Source: Hydractinia symbiolongicarpus | Taxonomy: Eukaryota; Cnidaria; Hydrozoa; Anthoathecata; Hydractiniidae | Assembly (NCBI RefSeq): GCF_029227915.1 | Contig: NC_079885.1 | Location: 25,483,001-25,547,000 of the forward strand | Length of the DNA stretch: 64,000 nt | Reading direction: 5' to 3' | Shown here: positions 25,901-34,900 of the stretch, piece by piece | Numbering within the stretch: the first letter of the stretch is position 1 | How the letters are laid out: the number at the start of each line of letters is the position of its first letter | Made by a program: the position numbers and the translations under genes | The notes under the pieces: generated by a model | What the model was told of the DNA's origin: nothing | Seen by the model: the letters and a program-made list of their open reading frames with translations, nothing else | Databases searched by the model: none

Positions 25901-27577
25901 CACAACACATATCAACAGATCTACGTTCTAACATTTCAACTACTTCACCTGCTCTACCTCTCAGAGTACCAACATTTACACTAGCCATCCTCAACCTAGT
26001 TTTATCTACCTTGTGATGTGATAGCTGGGTAACGGTCTGACGATGCTCACACCTGACATCTGTCCTACCATGCGCGACACCTTCACTCCTTAGAGTTCCA
26101 GCCCCGTTTACGCAGTTTGTCTGATCAACTATTCTTACGGTCATTAATAAAGAGTTTTGGCATTGTTTTACAGCTGGATGCCCTTCCTAGCGCCAACCAT
26201 TCACAGACCGGACTGGGTGTTTTTTAAAGTGACACCATCACTATGTGGCATTTCATGGGACTTCCACAATCGCCCCTTTAAACTACGGTATGGTGGAGGA
26301 CGTTCAACTCCTCTCTTGTCTCTTAAGGAGACCCTTCACCCCTTTTTTTCCTTCTGCCTAAGTGAATTTCTCTACGGGCTTTATCGACTAGTAGACAATA
26401 AAAAAAAGAGTGAAATATCTAAAACAACAACTCTAAAACAAAACAAAACAAAGAAGATAAGATAAGATAAGATTAGATATAACACATGGTATTTTTAAAA
26501 ATACATCCAAAGAGTGCTTTGATTCTTAATTTTTTAAAAATGTTTTTTCTGTATCTCCACAGTTGTTAAAAAATACTCTGATAGTTAAAATAATAGTGGA
26601 TAAAGAAAGAAAAATTACTAGCAAACAAATTTAAAAGGAATTCACCCACGAGAATGTCTTTCCTCGCTAATTTTAAAATGAAACATCTGCTGTTATGTTT
26701 TTGTGGCCTGTGTAAAACTTGTAGCAGCAAAAATTAAATAAATTTTACTTAGCGTTACTTGGGGCTTAACACTGAATCTAAACAATACCTTTTCCTTGTA
26801 TTTTTTTAATAAAATGTCATTTAGTAAGGCCAAGGTTTTCCTGCTGATACATTACAACGAAGCAACAGACTAGGTAATAAAATAAGAAAGAATAAAAAAC
26901 ATAAACTAAATACGATGTGTATTACTACTTACAACAATGTGTTCATTAGATGTTCTTGGAACATATGTTTTCACCAACGTGGAGAGTGTGTGAGGTAACA
27001 TAGGAGCGTTGTGTCGACTACTGGTTGACGGCATAGACGCAATTGTGAAGTTTTTGAAGTACAATTCCACGCTGTCAGAAGAAGTTGTTGACAACTGGTC
27101 AAATCCTTTGACGAAGGTCTAAACCAGGGTAATAAAATTATGCTGTATGAAAAGCTTAGATCACAAAAAAGAAAATTTTAAAGAAAAAAATTCCGCAGCA
27201 ACAACAGCATGTAAACCAAGCTGCTAGGTAAACAAGGACTCATATGTGTGATATGTGTTGTGACAGACATGTTTATTGAAAAGTAAAACAGGTATGCATT
27301 TTTAAATTGGGTAAATGGACAACTCCTTATACATAAACAAATTTCCCCTCATCAATTAAGTTCTCAAATAAATATTAATTATAGTAAACTTGAAACTTAA
27401 AGGAAGCATTCAAAATACCTTTTCATCAATAACTTTTCCAAATTTTGCAGATATAACACTGACATTATCACGTAATTTTATCAGGTCGTTATGTTTTCCA
27501 ATGATCAATACACCTTCAGTGTCAGGATTTGCAGGAGATACAGTGTTTGAATATTTAATGGTAACAACAGACGGCAT
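7885..27577 (-). CDS. NPEPL1: Probable aminopeptidase NPEPL1 (peptidase family M17)
   Basis: A leucyl-aminopeptidase-type metallopeptidase that removes N-terminal residues from peptides. Exons 5' to 3': 27419-27577, 26933-27118, 22705-22959, 22108-22189, 21770-21912, 15195-15272, 14806-14906, 14508-14562, 14003-14170, 13432-13509, 13119-13161, then either 12617-12687 or 12514-12581, then 7885-7983. The joined frame has 505 or 504 residues (human NPEPL1 is about 523). The M17 metal and catalytic residues are present as K261, D266, K273, D284, D343, E345 and R347. Their spacing (+5, +7, +11, +59, +2, +2) equals that of bovine LAP K250 to R336. Motifs: CGKGIVYDTGGLSIK, MKRDCGGAAA, NTDAEGRLVL and IVDMATLTGAQG. 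All splice sites are GT-AG. The last exon is 4.5 kb away and was found through NERATGYGVALLLALFG. Introns hold a Helitron/LINE complex and an antisense gene. Confidence 0.93.
7984..12513. other. NPEPL1 last intron, no further gene seen
   Basis: A 4.5-kb AT-rich intron. Short open frames here (near 8094, 9321, 9772 and 11142) have no recognisable domain or codon pattern. A copy of a dispersed repeat (AAGAATCTGCTTTATAAGAA) lies at about 10750-10785; the same words occur at the right end of the window. Confidence 0.5.
12514..12581 (-). CDS. NPEPL1: NPEPL1 alternative exon 12b
   Basis: A 68-nt exon with acceptor TTCTCCTTGCAG and donor AAG|GTAGAA. It has the same entry and exit phases as 12a and encodes GSHIGFSCPISW then LHIDMAGPVKK. 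About 13 of 23 residues match 12a, including HIGF and WLHIDMA. Its open frame, splice sites and length (equal to the human segment) argue against decay. Only 35 bp separate it from 12a. Confidence 0.8.
12617..12687 (-). CDS. NPEPL1: NPEPL1 alternative exon 12a
   Basis: A 71-nt exon with acceptor GCGTTTCAG and donor AAG|GTAATT. It enters in phase 1 (completing Gly) and leaves in phase 0, encoding GAHIGFQFTGVW then LHIDMAYPVEFK. It matches the human segment ending in HLDIAAPV, which lies near the M17 active site in the C-terminal domain. It carries one codon more than exon 12b. Confidence 0.85.
16363..16636. repeat. 20-bp minisatellite
   Basis: Tandem repeats of about 20 bp (CACAATGCACAACAACGTAC) grade into shorter CAATGTACAACAATGCACAA variants across some 270 bp. 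The array contains no stop in several frames on both strands, which creates overlapping low-complexity open frames that are not genes. It lies in intron 5 of NPEPL1. Confidence 0.95.
19682..20950 (+). CDS. Nested antisense intronless gene, possible TIR-like domain
   Basis: A 422-residue single-exon frame lying wholly inside NPEPL1 intron 5 on the opposite strand. Residues about 25-125 form alternating strands and helices (LLIYICGSAESD, AKLFIFILDRKSIMS, AYDIPVVAVREIGYALP). Together these resemble a TIR or nucleoside-deoxyribosyltransferase-like Rossmann fold, with the 'S.ECL..LGTA' helix typical of TIR families. The second half is basic, Ser/Lys/Asn-rich and probably disordered (RRQSSLP, SPRSSLLGD). 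I cannot name the family; signalling adaptor or NAD-binding roles would be speculation. A pyrimidine tract and acceptor (TTCATTTTTAG at about 19669) lie 12 bases before the ATG, so a 5' UTR intron or spliced-leader addition is likely. AATAAA occurs at about 20994 and 21060. Codon use and length argue that it is a real gene. Confidence 0.65.
   Translation: MLNKQNRIVMNGMTTKSTKDTKSYTTDPLLIYICGSAESDTKTALRDGLSNYSFVRCNLSTSNKHNFTENCIAIVNAKLFIFILDRKSIMSTECLSLLGTAVAYDIPVVAVREIGYALPLTLPKQYASTEIIDRSRINEHSIKNEHLATITTLDQILKTLSTQTIIYHEHIHSKCVKTILHIAKTKSKSISFFDQYRTHYINEKAPSPEQNTPMTTLIIEPWPPKYDVRAANTTAKKSTDKHNHKQTNNVIIQKQKLKHSLDLNEHKNKKVSSTPSPKQVRKVKSNKNSPSDIKFSSSSEPIKAFRDTTKESKNDNGEKNSHEGENKHIPIRKFRSNTLTKPIEPPRGIIRRQSSLPNIATNYLVTDPVKSEPTIYHFPMSPRLTVRLTNTYVSPRSSLLGDAEQIHLSRICSPIDFVGEDI
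23002..26391 (+). mobile_element. Helitron-like element copy 1, split by a LINE
   Basis: It starts TCTCTTATAATAATACGG after an A and ends CGACTAG before a T, as Helitrons do (TC...CTRR, inserted between A and T). Its 23010-23580 part aligns along its length with the uninterrupted copy at 38865-39559 (CCGTTTCGGAATGGA, ATCCTATACATTTTCTTGAT and similar blocks). The LINE at 23589-26345 interrupts it. It sits 40 bp upstream of the acceptor of NPEPL1 exon 3. There is no coding capacity of its own. Confidence 0.65.
23589..26345 (-). mobile_element. RTE-like LINE copy A, both ends present, internally deleted
   Basis: The element is flanked by an exact 10-bp target duplication, TTTTCCTTCT, at 23579-23588 and 26346-26355. 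The main open frame (24210-26144) carries an APE-type endonuclease (CVQEVRW, VGGDFNGHVG, SQHRLLVCD), then reverse transcriptase (NYRGLKLVDQ, FVDLEKAFDRVP, YADDLVLIAE) and a PHD-like C4HC3 finger. Compared with copy C, about 595 bp between endonuclease and RT are missing without loss of frame (junction near 25190). A 5-bp loss near 24226 then breaks the frame, so the C-terminal domain (GRPRKTWQEVIRTDL) is separate at 23614-24102. The 5' part (26150-26345) is probably the LINE's untranslated leader. The 3' end carries a (CAT)n/(ATG)n tail. Inactive as it stands. Confidence 0.88.
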
Positions 27578-28905
27578 GTTGATTGTTTAATATCTTCAGA
27601 TTTCTTATACAATTAAGCTTTGTTTGCAAACATTTCTTTACCTGCAGCAAATATTAACATTTTTTTGTTGCTTTTTTAGTCAACTTCCTATTTCTGTTTA
27701 GATGTGTTAGCCAGAATTAAATTTTTAAAACATGGTCAAAATTATCTCTGGATAAAATAAATCTCTGGATAAAATTTTTCTAAGAAAATGTTTCCTTTAT
27801 TTTTTATTAACAAGGCTTGATTATTAGATTTCATCCTGAGTAACGTTTTGGTAATAATATTCTCGTTTAAGGATGAATGGCACATGTAAATTTGCCTAAG
27901 ATGTAAAAATATGTGCAAACAATGTTTTTTGAACAGGCTTTATCTATAAAATCGCCAAAAAAGAACAAAACAATGAAAACGTTTAAATACTCAGGAGACG
28001 TCTATCAATAATTTTTAATGTTTCTTGAAAATATGCTTGATATCTAGCTGTTCTTCAGCCTACAACCAGTCGCCATGGGGGATATAACTATCTTAACATT
28101 ATCTACATAAAAAGGTTTAAAAGCAAAAGCACAAACAAAGAGATATTGCAACTTAATATACTAGATGGGCATAACAAACAAAATAGTATAATTATTATAA
28201 AAAATTATTAAGAACCGTAACTAAATATGTTAATGAAACATTTTTATATGAATAAAAACAATACTATATTTTACTTTCATGGCAGACTTAGAATCCATTT
28301 ATTACAAGTATATATAATATAACACAATTCAAGGAGAGTAGTGGGCTGTATAAACTAATAGGAGTAACAAACACAAATTTTTTTGTAATAAAAAAGCATC
28401 TCTTACATTGCCAACAAAACATTGAGAATCAAAACACTATGAGATGATAAAAAAATCTAAATTAGCAGTACTTTAACAGTGATTTCTTAAGTCTTTTTCA
28501 TAATAAATTAATGTTTATTTTCCAACATCTTTGAGTTTTGTTTCTTGTTGTTTGCGTTCTGAGGAATGGCAAATTTCCATTTCCATTATATACATTGAAT
28601 GATTTCCACAAAACTAGACAAAAAACAACAACTTTACTTTGAAGGAAATATAAAAGGTGTATGTTTCTGCATTGAGCATGAATAGGTCGTAACTCTACAA
28701 GAGAAGTTCTCGCTTCCTTACGTTTTTTGTGAAATAGATTTAGTTAACGGTTTGCTGTTTTTGTCCTTAGGGTATTGTATTTGTCGTGCTAGGGTGCATA
28801 AAGTTCTTGAGTAAAATACCTGTGCTGTGTTTATACTAATTAAATTTTTTGGAAATAATAAATCTTTTATAAAGAAACATTTTTAATAGTTTACATACCA
28901 ATTAG

Positions 28906-31900
28906 CTAATCTTCATCATCATCAGAATCCATTGCATAACGCCGCCTATTTATCTGAAAGAATAATTTGTTATGTAACGCAATGACTAAATTTGCAACCA
29001 ACTATGTCTCAAATTGGCAACTGCTGCAAAACAGTATACATCATGCTTAATAAATTAGGTATCCTTTTTGCAACGACATATAAGCAAACAGATAAAATTT
29101 GTGAAAAATAATAAGGTAAGAGAAAATAAATAACAACAAAATTCAAGAATTTTTACTTACAGCTGTCCTTCACACACTTTATGTGTGTGACAGACAGCTG
29201 TTAAAGACTACTGTCATTAAACTTTACAAAAAGGTTTTTTTCATGCATTTTATTGTAAGAGAAGGTTAAAAAACAGAAGTTTTTTTTCCTGCTAATGTCA
29301 GGGATAGGTTTTTCTGGGAGGTAGAGGGTGCTTTGGGTCAACGATCGAAATAAGGGTTCGTAGTTTGCTAAATGTGAATCGTTTTTTGAATCTGCAACCC
29401 AATTTACACAAATTATCAATAAAACTGCGAATCAAAATTTCAATATATTCTCAAAAAAATAAAAACAACAGCAGCAATGACTAGTGAGCAGTCAAGACAT
29501 CCTGTGCATGCCACAACTTTAATACACGTTTGTTTTGCTTATTATTCGGACAACCTATTTTTTTTCTTTTAAGAAATCAACGTAGCATTGTTGCGGTCCT
29601 AAAATAATTAGCCTTTACACTAGGTCCATATATCTTTTACTGCCAGCCAGTGTAACTAATCTCTGTTCCACGTTGGGCAAATCGGATTACAAAATTGCTA
29701 AGTCACGCTGCAGTGAAAACAAAAGATTTAGCTGAGACAATAGGAATAAATCAGTGCAGTTTTGTCCCGATATTCTGAAATTCCCCGCTTTAAAGAGCTC
29801 CTAGTTGATAATGGATGCGAAATTCATTCTTTCTTGCCTGAATGGGTTACATTGAAAACTCATGTTCTACCCATTATAAAAAACAATCCCAAACTGTTTT
29901 ATTTAAAGATCTGGCAGCGAGTTTTCAACTCAGATTGGAAGAGGAATGTGAGAATATTTAGCATATAATTAAGATTTTACTTTGTACACCATTCATGAAT
30001 GCAAAGGTTGAAAAAATGTTTTCTTGTATGGCGTGAATTAAAACTGATTATCGAAATCGATTAGGAAGAGATTTGCTAGATGCATGTCTTTGTGTTGGAG
30101 AAGAAGGACCATCACTCAAAGAATTTGATTCTGATAAAGTCATTTCTTTGTAGTACGAGAAAAAAGTCAGGAGATTGTTTGCAATGCCACATCGCTATCC
30201 AGCCAAACCAAAAAATGTTGGATCATCATCAAATCATTCTCAGCTTAATGTCCGTTTTCAATGCTAGCATGGGTTGGACAGGGTATATTTATGACCCTCT
30301 TCCAGTCTGATCTAGACTGTGTTAGATCTAAACTCAACTTCCTCTGTATCAAGTCTGTCCTTATAACCTCCTGCAAAGTCTTTCTCGGTCTGCCTCTTGG
30401 CTTTGCCCCAGGAACTATAAAGTCTCTACACTTTCTTACCCAATTATCCCCCTCCATTCTTTCCAAGTGCACCAGCCAATTCAATCTTCTTATCTGGATA
30501 ACATCTTTAATTCTATGGATACTTAGCCTGCTTCTTAGCTCATCTGAACTCTTTCTGTCTCCCAGACTGGCGTTACACATCCACCTTACCATTCTCATAT
30601 CATTTCTTTCTAAACTTTCAAGATCTTCCTGCTTCACTGCCCATGTCTCAATGCCGTACAACATAACACTTCTTACACAGGCCTCATACAACGTACCTTT
30701 TAACTCAATTGACAAGACTCTGCTAGTCAACAAAGGAAGTAACTCTCCGAACTTTTTCCAAGCAGAACCTATCCTGCAAGTAACACTTCTTCCAACACCC
30801 CCTTCACTGCCCAACATATCACCTAAGTAACAGAAGTTCTCAACTATCTCTAACGAGCCACTGTTGTACATCATTGAAGCATGAAATACTTCATTCTCTA
30901 TAATCTCACCTTTGCAACGCTTGCATACAAACTGGATGTCAGCTTCCACCAATACTACTGCACTTCTTATGTACCCAATGCTTACAAGTCTGACAAAAAA
31001 TTGATTTACTACCAACCCCTTTCCTGCAAACTCCACAAAGCCACTTTCCAACTACAAGGTCACACTCGGCTGCAATGCTACTAATAAAGACTTTAGACTT
31101 TGCTGTGTTCACCCTTAGCCCTTTCTCTTCTAGTCCTTTCTTCCACTTCTCAAACTTTTTAACTAATTCTTCCATCGACTCTGCTATGAGAACCAAATCA
31201 TCTGCATACAATAACACCCATGGACAACGTGTTCTGAACTCCATTGACAGCGCTTCTAAGACTAGAACAAACAACAAAGGACTAAGTACAGAACCCTGAT
31301 GTACACCAACATTATTTGAGTCAGCCAAGTGTGACCTTGTAGTTGGAAAGTGGCCTTGTGGAGTTTGCAGGAAAGGGGTTGGTAGTAACTCAATTTTTTG
31401 TCAGACTTGCAAGCATTGGGTACATAAGACGTGCAGTAGTATTAGTGGAAGGTTAAGAGCTGACATACAGTTTGTATGCAAGCGTTGCAAAGGTGAGATT
31501 ATAGAGAATAAAGTATTTCCAGCTTTAATGATGTACAACAGTGGCTCGTTAGAGATAGTTAAGAACTTCTGTTACTTAGGTGATATGTTGGGCAGTGAAG
31601 GGGGTGTTGGAAGAAGTGTTACTTGCAGGATAGGTTCTGCTTGGAAAAAGTTTAGAGAGTTACTTCCTTTATTGACTAGCAGAGTCCTGTCAATTGAGGT
31701 AAAAGGTAGGTTGTATGAGGCCTGTGTAAGAAGTGTTATGTTGTACGGTAGTGAGACATGGGCAGTGAAGCAGGAAGATCTTGACCGTTTAGAAAGGAAT
31801 GATATGAGAATGGTTAGGTGGATGTGTAATGCCAGTCTGAGAGACAGAAAGAGTTCAGATGAGCTAAGAAGCAGGCTAAGTCTCCGTAGAATTAAAGATG

Positions 31901-34900
31901 TTATCCAGATAAGAAGATTGAATTGGCTGGGGCACTTGAAAAGAATGGAGGAGGATAATTGGGTAAGAAAGTGTAGAGACTTGATAGTTCCTGGGGCAAA
32001 GCCCAGAGGCAGACCGAGAAAGACTTGGCAGGAGGTTATAAGGACAGACTTGATAGAGAGGAAGTTGAGTTTAGATCTAACACATTCTAGATCAGATTGG
32101 AAGAGGGTCATTAATATACCCCGTCCAACCCATGCTAGCATGGAAAACGGACGTTAAGCCGAGAATGATGATGATGATGAGTGGTATTATTTGAAATGCA
32201 ATTTTTTATGGTGAAATAATGAGACTCTAACGAACATATGTGTCCGTAAAAAATGCTGATTAAAAATTCCAATTTTGTTCTTCTACCTCTGTTTACCTTT
32301 GTTTCCGTATCCTTTTTCTCCTAAAAAAAGTAACTTGCTTCTGGGGTTTTGTCTCTACAGCAACTAATCATCCCTAGGGCATCGTCTCTTTTAACCTCAG
32401 TTTCACTGCTTCTCTTTCGATTTGAAAGTAAAACGTGGAGAAGCATTGGAAACGAAGTTTACCCTTTTCTCCAAAATACGTCTGCAACATAAATTCAAGC
32501 AAATAAGTAAATGCAAGTTTTTGTTCATTCGTTCTGCAAAGTATTCAGCAAATAAAAATTTTACTTTTAAATATAGTAAATTGAAGTCATAATCACACAA
32601 GAGTTGTTTTAAGGAAAGGATATTTTGATTCGCTGTTTGGTCCAATTTATAACAAAACTTGCAAAAGATGCCAAAACAGTTCCAACGTCAAAAATTTGAA
32701 AATTTGCGAACCATTTATTTTACATTAATTTGATCCCTGCGGGTTACGTTTTTAGGGGTGGTGGTAATTTGACCAATTCAGGAACAACAAACGCATGACT
32801 ACGAAACTAGAAATAAAGATTTTCTGGTGTCAAAGAGATTAATGGTATCGTTATTTTTTGCTAAATCAACATAAAAAAATTCTGACATTATTTTTTGCAA
32901 GAAGAGGAGCTAAAACCCAAGACTTGCGGCTGCATTATTGTAAATTAGTTTCTGTTATATTTAACATATAAATGCATATTACATACCATTAGACCATACC
33001 TAAAGGATTTGTTTAGCTAGGATTTTAAGAAGTATATACATATAGAATACTTAATTTTAAACTAATAATTAACACAAAGTACATCAATAAAATTAGATTC
33101 ATTTATTCATTTGTTTTACACCACAAAAAATAGAAAATCTCCATTGTTTAAGTGTCATTTTTAATATATTTTTGTCCCCCTTTTTTTCTAGATGATTTTT
33201 TTCAAATATATAAACTGTAATTCAAAATATAATAAAGAAGCTGTTTTAGGTAGTTTTTAAAAGTTTTTTTGTCCCTCAGGAACGGTGGATAATATTTTTT
33301 TATAATTTCGCAACCTGTCATAGGCTCCTCAAATTAATTCTTTGGCTGTGGTCCTTGTTTTTCATGTTCTCAAAAACTTTAATTTAAGTAAATGTTTAAG
33401 TACTATCAAACTTTCTAAAAAAAAGAATATTTTTAGTATAGTGTGGTCTCACTTAGTTATTTTAAGGTAGGTGGATCAACATAATAAAATATATATAAGA
33501 CAAAAAGATATATATCATTACTTGACAAACATACAACCACATAAAAACAGAAAACTAGCCATGCTATGGGCTTGTGGGTTGAGGTGCTTACCTGGGGGGG
33601 GGGGGACCTTAGCACATTATAATTAGGAGGAGGGGACCCAAGACCCCTCTGCATACTATGCTTTTGTTTAAGTGATGTAAAAAACTTTACATGTAATAGG
33701 GAAAAAAGTAAAAAGTCAAATGGATAGTGGTAAATTACCATTACTCACACCCTCCCCCCCCCCTTTTTCTAAAAAATAGGGTTAATATGAAGCAACTTAA
33801 CGTGTTAGATACTCTACCAAATGCATTTTCATTCATAACTTTTCTTAAGCTGTCCACCATTAACAACAATGGTGATATTCTACAGAAGACTCATAACCAG
33901 TAATTTTTTTTGTCTAATAGCCTCTGTTGAGGAAAAAAGAGACTTTAGGGCTTAAATTTTGTCTCAAGTTTGACGAGTGACTCATCACCACGTAATTTGC
34001 AACATTTATTTACTTCATCAAAAGCATAAAAAAAACACTTGTGATTTACAAAATTGTTGATTTTTTTGGCATTTTTAATCCTCCAGCATTTTCTAATAAT
34101 TTCTGATAATACTGGACGTTTTTTTTAAACTTTAATCTTCTTAGACAATAGAGTACTTACAGTAACTTTGTTTTGTTTCTCCATTTGTTTGTTTACATTC
34201 TCCAGTAATCCAACCAATCCCTCTTCATTGATCTGAAAAAGCAATAGAAAAATGGAATTTAAAGTATAATTATTTAAAAACTAGTCAAATGCTTAAGTTG
34301 GTGCTGACAAAAGAAGATAAATGGCTTTTGAATCATTATTTTTCTCATTTTTAAACAATAACAGCCTTAATAGCCAATCTAGAAGTTTCATTAGCAATTA
34401 GTTGACATTGTTTATTTACAAAATTTAAATCAACTGATTTCTTAATTGAACCAACAAGTAATATTAATTTACACTGACATTTAATAATTGCTGACGCAAA
34501 ATGTTGACGTCACCTATTAGGCATCTTTTTGTTAAGTTCGCATTAGCAATGTTTTTGCGCGGTTGAGCTTAAAAAAATTCTGGTTTGCTGTGACCAGAGT
34601 GAACCGGCTATTCAGGAAGATTTCGGCAGCAAAAGCCACATGTCAATTGCTTTAGGTGTGCTATCATTAGCATGCCTTAGTCTGTTTGCGATTGTTGGGA
34701 AGTGCAGATGCTATCACATGCCTCTCCTGAAAAACCCTTAGTGAGTTTTTTATTGCTAGTTTGTCATGATAGATAGGTAGGTAGATAGGTAGGTAGGTAG
34801 GCAGATAGATAGATAGATGTGCATATTTTACATGGCTAGCCTCGCAAATATCGAGGGATATACCTGTTCATTATTTCCAGGAGGTGCCATGGCTTAGATG

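Noticed and set aside
30261-30830. Open frames antisense to LINE copies (also 23630, 31572, 45713, 58415, 59276)
   Set aside because: They are complements of the LINE C-terminal or RT coding region, recur in every copy and match no protein family.
30218-32181. Twin-priming (single LINE insertion with inverted 5' part)
   Set aside because: Twin priming gives two non-overlapping segments, but here both arms contain the same region and their own 3' ends.
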